NCBI RefSeq assembly: GCF_023715745.1
Contig: NZ_JAMBOV010000002.1
Location: forward strand, 248,001 to 312,000
Length of the DNA: 64,000 nt
Direction: 5' to 3'
From: Microbacterium oleivorans
GTDB lineage: Bacteria; Actinomycetota; Actinomycetes; Actinomycetales; Microbacteriaceae
Shown here: positions 1 to 8,536 of the stretch, one piece after another
Layout of the letters: each line of letters opens with the position of its first letter
Numbering within the stretch: position 1 is the stretch's first letter
Notes under the pieces: generated by a model
Databases searched by the model: none
What the model was told of the DNA's origin: nothing
Seen by the model: only the letters and a program-made list of their open reading frames with translations
Position numbers and translations under genes: made by a program

Positions 1-100
1 GGACGGTGAAGCCGCGGTCGAGCAAGAGGCGAGTGACGGGGGCGAAGCTCGCGGAATCCGCGAACGCCCCGTGCACGAGGACGACGGTGGGAGAGGTCAT
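1..100 (-). CDS. Alpha/beta hydrolase, N-terminal fragment
   Basis: Only the first 33 codons are inside the window; the rest lies beyond base 1. The start reads MTSPTVVLVHGAFADSA, the first beta strand and HG(A/G)F oxyanion loop of alpha/beta hydrolases, which resembles small esterase or haloperoxidase-like enzymes. An AGGAAGGA ribosome binding sequence lies about 11 bases before the ATG. It follows an XRE-family regulator gene on the same strand with an 86-base gap, a common pairing for this regulator family. The catalytic Ser, Asp and His are not visible, so the substrate cannot be judged. Confidence 0.75.
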   Translation of the reverse strand, partial: MTSPTVVLVHGAFADSASFAPVTRLLLDRGFTV

Positions 101-186
101 GACGATGCATCCTTCCTGGGCTGGGGGTGGATGCCGCTCACGCTAGAACCGGGCGATGCGAGCTGTCGTGGCCCTCCGAGTACACG

Positions 187-1095
187 TCAGAGCGCCGACC
201 CCCGGTGCTTCGCGAGCCGGCTCCCCGAGGTCGGCGTCGATACGCCCGGTGCCGGAAGGGTGATGGTGCCGTCGACGAGCTTCTGCCGCAGCTCGACGAG
301 CGCGCGCTCGCCGAGGCTCCCCGGGATGCCGTAGCAGATCACGGTGTAGAGACCGGGGTGCGCCTCGAGGATCTGCCACTTCATGTCGACCCACCCGTGG
401 TCGGGGAAGTAGTTCGGCGCCGTACCCGAGGTGAGGGGGAGCGCCTCGTGCTGCTCCCACATCGCCGCGAAGTCGGCATCCTCCAGGAGCAGTCCGATGA
501 TCTCCTGCCACCGCCGGTCGGAGGGGTTGCCGTAGTACCGCACCCGCGACACCGTCGTGCGGGCGCCGTCCTGCCAGGACGCGAGCTCGCGCAGCTCCGG
601 CGGCGCCTCGAACTGCATGAGGGCCAGGTTGTTGCCGACCTCGACGTAGCCCGGCGCGACCGCGCGGATGAGGTCGTTGACGACCACGATGTCCTGATTG
701 CGGTCGATGATGTACGCCGCCGTGTGCTCCCAGTGCGTGATCATCTCGACGAGGTCCGGCGGCGGTTCCTCTCCCTGGTGCACCTCGTACGGCGCCTCGG
801 AATCGGGAAGGGCGAGCCGCAGCAGGTAGGCCGTGCCGGCACGGTCGAGGTGCAGCGCGCGGGCCAGCGAGTTGCACACCTGCAGCGACATCTGGTGTCC
901 GCTGCCCTGCTCGAGCCGCCGGTAGTACTCGACGCTGATCCCGGCGAGCCGCGCGACCTCCTCGCGTCGCAGGCCACGCACACGGCGATGGGGCTCCGAG
1001 GGGATGCCGACGGCATCCGGCGTCAATGCGGCACGTCGCGCACGGAGGAAGCTCGCGAGCGCGCTCTTCTCCGAGCCCGGTCGATCAGTCGTCAC
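187..1095 (-). CDS. XRE-family transcriptional regulator with MmyB-like ligand domain
   Basis: About 302 residues. Residues 10-75 hold a Cro/C1 helix-turn-helix (RRAALTPDAVG then GLRREEVARLAGIS and YYRRLEQG), and the remaining 200 residues match the MmyB-like ligand-binding domain found behind this HTH in actinobacteria (WQDGARTTVSRVRYY, EIIGLLLEDADF, HPGLYTVICYG). Such proteins usually control a nearby hydrolase or oxidoreductase, and a hydrolase follows here. The GTG at 1095 was chosen because a CAGGAT -10 box (1102-1107) sits exactly 6 bases before it, the leaderless spacing seen at many genes here. An in-frame ATG at 1110 is the alternative. Confidence 0.85.
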   Translation of the reverse strand: MTTDRPGSEKSALASFLRARRAALTPDAVGIPSEPHRRVRGLRREEVARLAGISVEYYRRLEQGSGHQMSLQVCNSLARALHLDRAGTAYLLRLALPDSEAPYEVHQGEEPPPDLVEMITHWEHTAAYIIDRNQDIVVVNDLIRAVAPGYVEVGNNLALMQFEAPPELRELASWQDGARTTVSRVRYYGNPSDRRWQEIIGLLLEDADFAAMWEQHEALPLTSGTAPNYFPDHGWVDMKWQILEAHPGLYTVICYGIPGSLGERALVELRQKLVDGTITLPAPGVSTPTSGSRLAKHRGSAL

Positions 1096-1135
1096 ACCCA
1101 CATCCTGCATCAGACGTGTTTCCGGGAGGGGCGCG

Positions 1136-1552
1136 TCAGCGGTGCCGTGCGACACCTTTCAGAATGCGGTCGACGGCGTTCTTCGCGCCGTGCACGGCGA
1201 CGCCGACGAGGTCGAGATCGACGCCGGCGGCCGCCGCGACGACCTCCCGATTGGCGGCGTCGTGTCCGGTCGCGAACATGCCCCGGTCGTAGACCGCGAC
1301 CCGCATTCCCCGATCCACCGCCCGGGCACGCACGGCCTCGAGGGTCTCGCCGTCGCCCTCGTACACCATGACCGGTTGCGCCAGCAGAGGCAGGTATCGG
1401 GTGCCGTCGGCATCCTCGTACTCTTCGCCCTTCATCTCGTCTGCCGTGACGCCGCTCGCGAGGAACGCGGCGACATTGAGCGCCTGCCAGGGTGCGAGGT
1501 CGCTACGGAGTACGAGGGCGATACGGGTGGGGAAGCGAATCGGGTCGTCCAT
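1136..1552 (-). CDS. DUF2000 family protein
   Basis: 138 residues, full length for DUF2000, a small family with a peptidyl-tRNA-hydrolase-2-like fold and no established reaction. The start PIRFPTRIALVLRSDL, the middle segment FLASGVTADEMKGEEY and the end segment AVYDRGMFATGHD are typical. The ATG at 1552 is where family similarity begins; the open frame runs on upstream without a sensible start. It is divergent from an AraC regulator gene across 48 bases. AraC/DUF2000 neighbours are common in bacteria, so the AraC protein probably controls it. The biochemical role is unknown. Confidence 0.85.
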   Translation of the reverse strand: MDDPIRFPTRIALVLRSDLAPWQALNVAAFLASGVTADEMKGEEYEDADGTRYLPLLAQPVMVYEGDGETLEAVRARAVDRGMRVAVYDRGMFATGHDAANREVVAAAAGVDLDLVGVAVHGAKNAVDRILKGVARHR

Positions 1553-1600
1553 GGCTCCATCGTCGAATCCGCCGACCGTCCCGTCTTGTACGTTTCTCAC

Positions 1601-2377
1601 ATGGCTCCCGGCACCGCGCAGCGCGTCTGGAAGCCTGCCGTCCCCGGCGTCAACGAAGTCCTCCACGCGCGCATGACCACCCACGTCTACCCGGCGCACG
1701 TCCACGGCGACTGGGCGCTGATGGTCGTCGACCGCGGCGCCGTCTCGTACGACCTCGGCGGCCGTCACCGCATCGCGGACGGGACATCGGCGACCCTCCT
1801 CCCACCGGGCATCGCCCACGACGGACGTGCCGCGCCCGGCAGCGGCGGCTTCGTGAAACGCGTCGCCTACCTCGATCACACCTGGCTCCACGACGCACGG
1901 GCGGGCGGTGTCGTCGACCGACCCGCGCGTCCCGCATTGCGCCGGCTCGCGCTCGCCGCACATGACGCCCTGGCTCAGCCGGGGGAGGAGCTCGCCGCCG
2001 AAGGAGCAATCCTCGCGCTCGCCGGGGTCATGGCGGGGGAGCGAGTCGGCGTGCGCGACGCCGGCGTCGCCTCATCCCTGCGCGACCTGCTCGAGGCGCA
2101 CCTGACCGAACCGCTCACACTCGCTGCCGCGGGACGCGAACTCGGCGCCCACCCGAACCACCTGTCGCGCGCATTCGCGGCGGAGTTCGGCATCCCACCG
2201 CACCGCTACCTGACGTCGCGACGAGTGGATGCCGCCCGCCGATACCTCGTCGCGGGTGCGCCGATCGCTTCGGCCGCCGTCGCCGCCGGCTTCCACGACC
2301 AGGCACACCTCACGCGGCACTTCCGACGCGTGCTCGGTCAGACGCCCGGTGCGTTCGTCCGATCGCGGCTGGGCTGA
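1601..2377 (+). CDS. AraC-family transcriptional regulator
   Basis: 258 residues. The N-terminal 130 residues are a cupin-like sensing domain (HVHGDWALMVVDRGAVSYD, then LLPPGIAHDGR). The C-terminal 95 residues carry the two AraC helix-turn-helix units (LTLAAAGRELGAHPNHLSRA and AAVAAGFHDQAHLTRHFRR), ending in GQTPGAFVRSRLG. The ATG at 1601 has a TACGTT -10 box at 1589-1594, six bases upstream, so the mRNA is probably leaderless. It is divergent from the DUF2000 gene, its likely target. Confidence 0.9.
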   Translation: MAPGTAQRVWKPAVPGVNEVLHARMTTHVYPAHVHGDWALMVVDRGAVSYDLGGRHRIADGTSATLLPPGIAHDGRAAPGSGGFVKRVAYLDHTWLHDARAGGVVDRPARPALRRLALAAHDALAQPGEELAAEGAILALAGVMAGERVGVRDAGVASSLRDLLEAHLTEPLTLAAAGRELGAHPNHLSRAFAAEFGIPPHRYLTSRRVDAARRYLVAGAPIASAAVAAGFHDQAHLTRHFRRVLGQTPGAFVRSRLG

Positions 2378-2386
2378 GCGCTCCGG

Positions 2387-2776
2387 TCAGACCAGCTTCT
2401 CGAACACCATCGTCGCCTGGATGCGGTCGCCGCCGCCGAAGCCCGTGCTTGTCGACGATGACGTCGAGATCGTGTGCAGACGATAGCCGAGCGCTGCCTG
2501 GTTGTTGATCGCGGCTTCGAGCTCGATGAGGTTGTTCGAGCCGCTGCCCCACATCTTCTCCTTGAGCACGACCTGCAGCACCACGTAGCTCATGCCCGCC
2601 GGCGCCTGACGCGGCTGCGCGCCGGCAGCGGCGTCGGTCTGCGCCTGCGCGATGAAGCCACCGAGACCACCCTGCGGGGGAGCGGCCGGCTGCGTCTGCT
2701 CGGTCCATGCCCTCCCGTCCCACCAGCGCATCGTGCCGGAACCGTCGTCGTACCACCCTGCTGCCGTGTCGCTCAT
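2387..2776 (-). CDS. DUF2510 and DUF4177-like two-domain small protein
   Basis: 129 residues. Residues 5-28 (AAGWYDDGSGTMRWWDGRAW) are the DUF2510 tryptophan-rich module, usually found at the N-terminus of actinobacterial membrane or surface-associated proteins. After a Pro/Ala/Gln linker, residues 60-129 resemble DUF4177 (YVVLQVVLKEKMW, then LEAAINNQAALGYRLHTIS, ending QATMVFEKLV). No membrane segment is seen. A TACGGT -10 box at 2783-2788 sits six bases before the ATG, suggesting a leaderless transcript. Function unknown. Confidence 0.8.
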   Translation of the reverse strand: MSDTAAGWYDDGSGTMRWWDGRAWTEQTQPAAPPQGGLGGFIAQAQTDAAAGAQPRQAPAGMSYVVLQVVLKEKMWGSGSNNLIELEAAINNQAALGYRLHTISTSSSTSTGFGGGDRIQATMVFEKLV

Positions 2777-2815
2777 GTCGTCACCGTAGTGGTGCGCAGA
2801 GCCCGCGGTGAAGAG

Positions 2816-3085
2816 TCAGGCGGAGCCAGGCGCGCCGATGAGCCACGCCATGAGGGCGATCGTCGTGATCAGCCCGGTGACAGCCGCGACCGCGCCGAGC
2901 GATCCGCCGGTCAGCGCGAGCGGCTTCGACTGGCCGCGCGTGAGGGCGAACACCCCGAGCGCGAACGCGGAGAGCCCAAGCAGCAGGCCGACCCACGGGA
3001 CGAGCCCGGTGAGGAATGCGAGGATGCCCACGATCAGCGTCGTGATCGCGAGACCGTTCCTCGGTGTCGCCTGCGGCTGCGTCAT
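2816..3085 (-). CDS. DUF4190-like small membrane protein
   Basis: 89 residues with two or three hydrophobic helices (LAITTLIVGILAFLTGLVPW; FALGVFALTRG is the loop; VAAVTGLITTIALMAWLIG is the last helix) and a polar N-terminus (MTQPQATPRNG), the layout of DUF4190-type actinobacterial membrane proteins. The ATG overlaps the stop of the upstream TetR gene by four bases (ATGA), so the two are translationally coupled. Function unknown. Confidence 0.8.
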   Translation of the reverse strand: MTQPQATPRNGLAITTLIVGILAFLTGLVPWVGLLLGLSAFALGVFALTRGQSKPLALTGGSLGAVAAVTGLITTIALMAWLIGAPGSA

Positions 3086-3702
3086 TGTGTCTCCTTCTCG
3101 TCCAGTTCGACGGTGGTCAGCAGCTCGAGCTGTCGGCGCAGCGTCCCGACGATGTCGATCGCGTCGGGGTCGTGCATCCACTGCACCTGCAGGCCGTCCC
3201 ACAGGGCCAGCGTAGACACCGCCGCGAACTCGGCGTCGACGCCCGGGCGCAGCAGTCCGGCATCCGCCATCTCGCGGAACGCCGACGCGAACTCCGCACG
3301 CACGCGCGCGTACCGCAGGAAGAAGTACTCGTTGCTCGGATGCTCGGGCGTCGTCGACTCGGCGGCCAGCAGGGTGTAGAGCTCGACGATGCCCGGGATC
3401 CTCTCGTTCGCGCGGGCGAGCCGAAGGAACGCGGCGGGGATGTCGGCGGGACCCGCCGCGGCATCGGGAGCGGCGTCGCCGAGGCTCCGGGTGTCGCGGT
3501 CCTCGAGAACCCGCTGCAGCAGCACGCTCTTGTTCGCGAAGTGATGCAGGATCGTCGACGCGTCGATCCCGACCCGGTCCGCGATCTCCTTCAGCGAACC
3601 CGCGCGGTAGCCGCGGGTCGCGAACACCTCGCCGGCCGCGTCGAGGATCTCGCGCTGCCGCGCCGCGGTCTTCGCATACGGGCCGCGCTTGCTGGACGTC
3701 AT
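3082..3702 (-). CDS. TetR/AcrR-family transcriptional regulator
   Basis: 206 residues. Residues 12-60 are a TetR helix-turn-helix (ILDAAGEVFATRGYRAGSLK, then IADRVGIDASTILHHFANK). The rest is a helical ligand domain. The ATG at 3702 is preferred over a GTG at 3708 because a TAGGCT -10 box (3709-3714) ends six bases before it. The gene is divergent from the GH30 glycosidase gene and shares a 79-base promoter region containing a dyad, so it most likely represses the glycosidase, perhaps relieved by a sugar derivative. Confidence 0.88.
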   Translation of the reverse strand: MTSSKRGPYAKTAARQREILDAAGEVFATRGYRAGSLKEIADRVGIDASTILHHFANKSVLLQRVLEDRDTRSLGDAAPDAAAGPADIPAAFLRLARANERIPGIVELYTLLAAESTTPEHPSNEYFFLRYARVRAEFASAFREMADAGLLRPGVDAEFAAVSTLALWDGLQVQWMHDPDAIDIVGTLRRQLELLTTVELDEKETQ

Positions 3703-3750
3703 GGCCACAGCCTACCGATCAAAACCCAACGCCCATGGGAATTTGCGATA

Positions 3751-3773
3751 CCGTGAGCGCACACGACTCACGG
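3751..3773. promoter_or_regulatory. Putative TetR operator over the GH30 promoter
   Basis: Perfect inverted repeat CCGTGAG-N9-CTCACGG. It overlaps a TACCGT -10 box (3749-3754) and the predicted start point of the GH30 gene, the position expected for a repressor site. It lies between the TetR gene and its divergent neighbour. The assignment to this TetR protein is inference. Confidence 0.45.
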
Positions 3774-3781
3774 GAGAGCAC

Positions 3782-5161
3782 ATGACGACGTCGGCATCCG
3801 TCCGCTGGATCAGCACCACGCAAGACGAGCCCTGGCGGGAGCTCGCGGCGCGGTCCCTGGGAGACGTGCGCGGAATGCCCTCCGTGTTCCTGCAGATCGA
3901 CAACCCGCAGCAGACGATGGAGGGCTTCGGCGCCTCGTTCAACGAGCTCGGCTGGACCTCCCTCGCCTATCTCACCGACGAGGACCGGGATGCCGTGATG
4001 CGTGAGCTGTTCGCGCCCGGCACCGGCCTCAATCTCACGCGCTGCCGCATGCCCGTCGGCGCGAACGACTTCTCCACCGACTGGTACAGCTACGACGAGA
4101 CGCCGCGCGACCTCGCCCTCGAGCACTTCTCGATCGAGCACGACCACGCCACGCTCGTTCCGTTCATCCAGGCGGCGCAGGCTCATCAGCCGGACCTCGC
4201 GCTCTGGGCGTCGCCGTGGAGCCCGCCGACCTGGATGAAGGCGAACGGCCACTACGCCGGTGCGAAGGGCAGCCCGATCGCCGCGGGAGTGGACAACGGC
4301 ATCCGCGACGATCAGCTCGGCGCCGAGGGCACCGACATGATGCGCCTCGACGACGAGCACCTGGCCGCCTACGCCGCCTACTTCGGGCGGTTCGTCGACG
4401 CGTACGCCGAGCTCGGCATCCCGATCACGATGGTCATGCCGCAGAACGAGTTCAACTCCGCGCAGATCTTCCCGAGCTGCACGTGGACCCCCGAGGGCCT
4501 CGCCGCGTTCGTCCGTCACCTCGGACCCGAGATGGCCCGCCGCGGCGTCGACGTCTTCCTCGGCACCCTCGAGCGCGCCGACGACGGACTCGTCGAGCGG
4601 GTGCTCGCCGACGCGGATGCCGCCCGCTGGATCACCGGCGTCGGCGCCCAGTGGGCAGGCAAGGGCGCGGTTCCCTACCTGCACCGCCACCACCCGGAGC
4701 TCACGATCTACCAGACCGAGCAGGAGTGCGGCGACGGCCGCAACGACTGGCGCCTCGCGCGGCATGCGTGGTTCCTCATGAAGCACTTCCTCCTCCACGG
4801 CGCGACGGCCTACATGTACTGGAACATGTCGCTCCTGCGCGGCGGTGTGAGCCGGTGGGGATGGGCGCAGAACTCGCTCGTCGTCGTCGATCCCGAGACG
4901 CGCTCGTACGAGTTCACGCACGAGCACCACGTGCTGAAGCACGTGTCGCATTTCGTCGCGCCCGGTGCGCGCCGCATCCCGACCCTCAGCTACACGGGCC
5001 ACGAGAACCAGCTGGTGTTCCGGAACCCCGACGGCAGCCTCGTCATCGTCGTGCAGAACGACCTCGCCGAGGAGATGCCGATGTCTTTCCTGATCGACGG
5101 TCGGGCGCTCGAGGTGACCCTGCCCGCCGACTCCCTCAACACCCTCGTCGTCGACGCCTGA
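3782..5161 (+). CDS. Glycoside hydrolase family 30 (glucosylceramidase-like)
   Basis: 459 residues, no signal peptide, so probably cytoplasmic. The fold is the GH30 (beta/alpha)8 barrel: MEGFGASFNELGWTSLAYL near residue 45, LTRCRMPVGANDFSTDWYSY near 85, ASPWSPPTWMKANG near 140. The acid/base glutamate is predicted as E223 in MPQNEF and the nucleophile as E313 in YQTEQECG. A small beta domain forms the C-terminus. Family members hydrolyse beta-linked glucosides, xylosides or fucosides; the substrate is not clear here. GGGAGAG before the ATG gives a good ribosome binding site. It is divergent from a TetR gene with an operator-like dyad over the promoter. Confidence 0.88.
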   Translation: MTTSASVRWISTTQDEPWRELAARSLGDVRGMPSVFLQIDNPQQTMEGFGASFNELGWTSLAYLTDEDRDAVMRELFAPGTGLNLTRCRMPVGANDFSTDWYSYDETPRDLALEHFSIEHDHATLVPFIQAAQAHQPDLALWASPWSPPTWMKANGHYAGAKGSPIAAGVDNGIRDDQLGAEGTDMMRLDDEHLAAYAAYFGRFVDAYAELGIPITMVMPQNEFNSAQIFPSCTWTPEGLAAFVRHLGPEMARRGVDVFLGTLERADDGLVERVLADADAARWITGVGAQWAGKGAVPYLHRHHPELTIYQTEQECGDGRNDWRLARHAWFLMKHFLLHGATAYMYWNMSLLRGGVSRWGWAQNSLVVVDPETRSYEFTHEHHVLKHVSHFVAPGARRIPTLSYTGHENQLVFRNPDGSLVIVVQNDLAEEMPMSFLIDGRALEVTLPADSLNTLVVDA

Positions 5162-5196
5162 TCTCGGGCGAGACGGACCGATGCCAGGATGGTCCG

Positions 5197-6228
5197 GTGG
5201 CCGAAGCCGTGAACGTCCTGCAGAACCATCCCGGTGACGTCGAGTACCCCGTCCAGTCCCGTCGCCGTTACGCGCGCATGCTCGAAGCGCGGCGCAAGGC
5301 CGACCCGGCCGAGATGCGCCGTCGCGCGCTGCCCGTGACGCTCATCGCCGCGCCGTTCGGCATCGCGGCGTTCGTCCTGTCGCTCGTCTGGGACGTCAGC
5401 GACATCGGGCTCAACTTCTTCGCGTTGTTCATCGGCGTGTGCCTCGGCCTTCTGATCGCGTCGATCGTCCTCGCCGTGAGGGATGCCGACGCACCCCGCC
5501 GTGCGCAGCTCGCCTACGTCGCGGCATCCGGTCGCCCCTCACTCACCGGACGCCAGCAGCAGATCCTCGCTCTCGACGTCGCGAGCGACTTCGCCGTCCG
5601 CGGCTGGAACGCCTCCCTCGCCTTCACGCCGACCTTCGCCGAGCTTCCGCAGGATCTGCGTGCCAGGCACCGGGACGGCGAGGACGGCACCCCGTGGTTC
5701 GCGCTGCCGATGACCCCGCTCAAGCAGCTGCGCGGCGCCCTCGACGAGCAGTTCAAGATCGTGACCAAGGCCGACGCCGAACTCCTCGTCGCCGACACCC
5801 TGGTCATGGGTCTCAACTCGCAGCGGTTCGTCGAGGTCGCCCACGGCGACAACGCCGAGCACATGATGTCGCGCGTCGCCGCGCTCACCGACCTGCCCGT
5901 CTTCGACATCCAGGACCTGCTGCGCGGTACCGAAGAGCGCCCGGCCCGGCTGCTGCTCGCCGCCGACATCGAACGGGGGATCGGCGGCATCCGATACGCC
6001 TACGTGGCCGGCTACCTCACCGCCGACGAGACGTGGGCGCTCCTCGAGCCGCTTGCGGAGAAGGCGTTCAGCACCTACCGCAGCTGGGACGAGTACTGGC
6101 GCGAGGTGAGCATCGCGACGGCGTTCCGCACCGACTCACTGCAGGCCGTGCAGAATCAGCGCGACGCGCTCGCCGAGCTGCGCACGTCGCGGTGGCCGGC
6201 GGCATCCGTCGCCTGGCCGGCCCCGTAA
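5197..6228 (+). CDS. DUF1266-domain membrane protein
   Basis: 343 residues. A basic N-terminus (RRRYARMLEARRKADPAEMR) is followed by two transmembrane helices around residues 47-88 (LIAAPFGIAAFVLSLVW and FFALFIGVCLGLLIASIVL). The rest is a cytoplasmic domain of the DUF1266 type: WNASLAFTPTF, LLRGTEERPARLLLAADIER, IRYAYVAGYLTADETWALL, YRSWDEYWREVSIATAF. The GTG start has a CAGGAT -10 box six bases upstream (5185-5190), implying a leaderless mRNA. The family has no known biochemical role. Confidence 0.75.
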   Translation: MAEAVNVLQNHPGDVEYPVQSRRRYARMLEARRKADPAEMRRRALPVTLIAAPFGIAAFVLSLVWDVSDIGLNFFALFIGVCLGLLIASIVLAVRDADAPRRAQLAYVAASGRPSLTGRQQQILALDVASDFAVRGWNASLAFTPTFAELPQDLRARHRDGEDGTPWFALPMTPLKQLRGALDEQFKIVTKADAELLVADTLVMGLNSQRFVEVAHGDNAEHMMSRVAALTDLPVFDIQDLLRGTEERPARLLLAADIERGIGGIRYAYVAGYLTADETWALLEPLAEKAFSTYRSWDEYWREVSIATAFRTDSLQAVQNQRDALAELRTSRWPAASVAWPAP

Positions 6229-6243
6229 GCGAGGTCTTCGCGC

Positions 6244-6540
6244 TCAGCGCTCGACCGGGCGACCCTCCGCGATCCACGAGCCCGTGCCGCCCTCGACGTT
6301 CGTCGTCTCGAGACCGTGGTGCTCGAGGAAGGCCGCCGCCCGCGCGCTGCGCCCGCCCGCCTGGCAGATGAGGTGCAGGTCGTCGAGCTCGCGCAGTTCG
6401 TCGACGTGGTCGGGCACCGTGGCGAGCGGGATGTTGCGCGCCCCCGGCACGTGACCCGCCGCGAACTCGTCGGGTTCGCGCACGTCGATGATGTTCGCGG
6501 GGGAGGCCTCGGCCAGCTGCGCCGTCGTGATGGAGTGCAT
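6244..6540 (-). CDS. Single-domain rhodanese
   Basis: 98 residues, a complete single rhodanese domain. IDVREPDEFAAGHVPGARNI is the usual N-terminal signature, and the active-site loop LICQAGGRSARAA carries the persulfide-forming cysteine (CQAGGR). Such proteins shuttle sulfane sulfur in the cytoplasm. A CGAGG sequence just before the ATG may serve as ribosome binding site. It is convergent with DUF1266 and divergent from a LysE-family exporter. Confidence 0.9.
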   Translation of the reverse strand: MHSITTAQLAEASPANIIDVREPDEFAAGHVPGARNIPLATVPDHVDELRELDDLHLICQAGGRSARAAAFLEHHGLETTNVEGGTGSWIAEGRPVER

Positions 6541-6590
6541 ACCTCGATGCTCGCAGATCAGAGCGGATGCCGGGCCGATAGTCTTCGCTC

Positions 6591-7223
6591 ATGATCCCGA
6601 TCGAGAACCTCCTCGCCTTCGGCCTGGCGTCGATCGTGATCATCGTCATCCCGGGGCCCGGCGTCCTGTTCGTCGTCGGGCGATCGATCGCACTCGGCCG
6701 CCGCGCCGGCATCCTCAGCGTGCTCGGCAACTCCCTCGGGAACATCCCCGCGATCCTCCTCGTCGCCTTCGGCGTCGGGGCGATCGTCGCCTCGTCTGTC
6801 GTCGCCTTCACCGCGATCAAGATCGTCGGCGCGATCTACCTCGTCTACCTCGGCGTGCAGGCGATCCGCCATCGGCGTCACCGCGTAGAGCAGGGGCGGC
6901 CGACCGCGGCATCCACCGTCACACTGCTGCGCCAGGGGTTCGTCGTCGGCCTGACGAACCCGAAGACGATCGCGTTCTTCGTCGCCGTCCTGCCGCAGTT
7001 CGTCGCGCGCGACGCAGGCCCGGTCTGGCTGCAGCTGCTGCTCCTGGGCCTGATCTTCCAGGTGCTCGCCGTCGTCTGCGACAGCACCTGGGCGATCGCG
7101 GCCGGCACGGCGCGGACGTGGTTCGGTCGCTCGCCGCGGCGGCTCTCGGCGCTGTCGGGCACCGGCGGCATCCTCATGATCGGTCTCGGCGGCGCGCTCG
7201 CGTTCACGGGCGCGAAGAGCTGA
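6591..7223 (+). CDS. LysE-family amino acid exporter (RhtB-like)
   Basis: 210 residues with five to six transmembrane helices. IPGPGVLFVVGRSIALGRRA near the N-terminus is the RhtB/LysE signature, and GLTNPKTIAFFVAVLPQFV in the middle is the second conserved motif. It probably exports an amino acid or amino acid derivative. A TAGTCT -10 box at 6579-6584 lies six bases before the ATG, so translation is probably leaderless. No regulator sits beside it. Confidence 0.9.
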   Translation: MIPIENLLAFGLASIVIIVIPGPGVLFVVGRSIALGRRAGILSVLGNSLGNIPAILLVAFGVGAIVASSVVAFTAIKIVGAIYLVYLGVQAIRHRRHRVEQGRPTAASTVTLLRQGFVVGLTNPKTIAFFVAVLPQFVARDAGPVWLQLLLLGLIFQVLAVVCDSTWAIAAGTARTWFGRSPRRLSALSGTGGILMIGLGGALAFTGAKS

Positions 7224-7262
7224 CGCGGGAATGTTCCGGCGCCCCGATGCGCTGAACCCCGC

Positions 7263-8132
7263 ATGACGAACACCACGAAGCCTGCACAGTCGTCCGGCAC
7301 GTTCCGCATCGGCGGAGACCTCGAGGTCAACCGCCTCGGCTACGGCACGATGCAGCTCACCGGTCCCGGCATCTGGGGGCCGCCGAAGGACCACGATGAG
7401 GCGATCCGCGTCCTCCGCCGCAGCGTCGAGCTCGGCGTCAACTTCTTCGACACCGCCGAGTCCTACGGCCCGTACGTCGCGGAGGAGCTCCTCAAGGAGG
7501 CGCTGCACCCGTACGCCGACGACGTCGTCATCGCGACGAAGTCCGGCCTCACCCGCACCGGCCCGAACGTGTGGCCGCCGCTCGGCCGCCCCGAGTTCCT
7601 GCGCCAGGGCGCCGAGATGAGCCTGCGCCGCCTCGGCCTCGAGCGCATCGACCTGTTCCAGCTGCACCGCATCGACCCGAAGGTCCCGCTCGAGGACCAG
7701 GTGGGCGAGCTGAAGGCGCTGCAGGACGAGGGCAAGATCCGCTACATCGGCCTGTCCGAGGTCTCCATCGACGAGGTGAAGGAAGCGCAGAAGATCGCTG
7801 AGATCGTCACGGTCCAGAACCTCTACAACCTGCAGCACCGCGACGCCGAGGCGCTCCTCGACTGGTCGGAGGAACAGGGCATCGGCTTCATCCCCTGGTT
7901 CCCGCTCGCGACCGGCGGACTCACCGGTCCCGACTCGCCGCTCACCGACATCGCCGAGCGCAAGAACGCGACGCCCGCGCAGGTCGCGCTGGCCTGGCTG
8001 TTGAAGCGCTCGCCGGTCATGCTGCCGATCCCCGGCACGTCGAGCGTCGCGCACCTCGAGGACAACCTGCAGGGTGCCGTCATCGAGCTCAGCGACGAGG
8101 AGTTCACGGAGCTGTCCAAGCTCGGCAGCTGA
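7263..8132 (+). CDS. Aldo/keto reductase
   Basis: 289 residues, full length. Catalytic tetrad positions are visible: Asp and Tyr in [17 protein letters not shown] (about residue 58-63), Lys in VIATKSGL (about 89) and His in DLFQLHRID (about 130). NADPH contacts are expected in [17 protein letters not shown] near the C-terminus. It is a cytoplasmic NADPH-dependent carbonyl reductase of the oxidoreductase subgroup common in actinobacteria; the substrate is unknown. A long hairpin follows the stop codon. Confidence 0.92.
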   Translation: MTNTTKPAQSSGTFRIGGDLEVNRLGYGTMQLTGPGIWGPPKDHDEAIRVLRRSVELGVNFFDTAESYGPYVAEELLKEALHPYADDVVIATKSGLTRTGPNVWPPLGRPEFLRQGAEMSLRRLGLERIDLFQLHRIDPKVPLEDQVGELKALQDEGKIRYIGLSEVSIDEVKEAQKIAEIVTVQNLYNLQHRDAEALLDWSEEQGIGFIPWFPLATGGLTGPDSPLTDIAERKNATPAQVALAWLLKRSPVMLPIPGTSSVAHLEDNLQGAVIELSDEEFTELSKLGS

Positions 8133-8139
8133 CCCCCTC

Positions 8140-8179
8140 GCGTCACCCGCCCGCCTCTGCAAGGGTGGGCGGGTGACGC
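8140..8179. promoter_or_regulatory. 13-bp stem-loop between aldo/keto reductase and monooxygenase genes
   Basis: Perfect inverted repeat: arm GCGTCACCCGCCC at 8140-8152 and its complement at 8167-8179, loop of 14 bases. It lies just after the reductase stop and covers the GTG start and AAGGGTGGG ribosome binding region of the next gene. There is no T-tract. It may terminate the reductase transcript or hide the next start codon. Confidence 0.6.
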
Positions 8180-8493
8180 ATACCAGTGGCCAGCCCATCG
8201 TCCGGATGTGGACGGGCGTCGTCCGTGCCGAGGACGAGGACCGATACGTCCAGTACGTCGAACGCACCGGCATGGACGCGTACCGCGCGACACCGGGGAA
8301 CCTCGGCGCGTGGCTGTTGACGCGGGATCTCGGCGACGGCCGGACCGAGATCACCACCCTCTCGCGCTGGGAGAACCTCGCCGTCATCGCGGCGTTCGCC
8401 GGTGACGACATCGAGAAGGCCGTGTTCTATCCCGAGGACGACGAGTTCCTCCTCGAGCGCGACGAGCGGGTGCGGCACTACCGGCAGACGTGA
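8173..8493 (+). CDS. Antibiotic biosynthesis monooxygenase-like (ABM) protein
   Basis: 106 residues with the small ferredoxin-like alpha/beta fold of ABM-type proteins: IVRMWTGVVRAEDEDRYVQY at the N-terminus and ITTLSRWENLAVIAAFAGD then DEFLLERDERVRHY at the end. Members are cofactor-free monooxygenases or stress-related dimers. The start is uncertain: GTG 8173 keeps the first beta strand and has AAGGGTGGG upstream but lies inside a hairpin; ATG 8206 would cut into the strand. Confidence 0.75.
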   Translation: MTHTSGQPIVRMWTGVVRAEDEDRYVQYVERTGMDAYRATPGNLGAWLLTRDLGDGRTEITTLSRWENLAVIAAFAGDDIEKAVFYPEDDEFLLERDERVRHYRQT

Positions 8494-8536
8494 CCCTGGG
8501 CGGGCGGCATCCGTCTCAGTGGGGCAGGGTAGAGGC

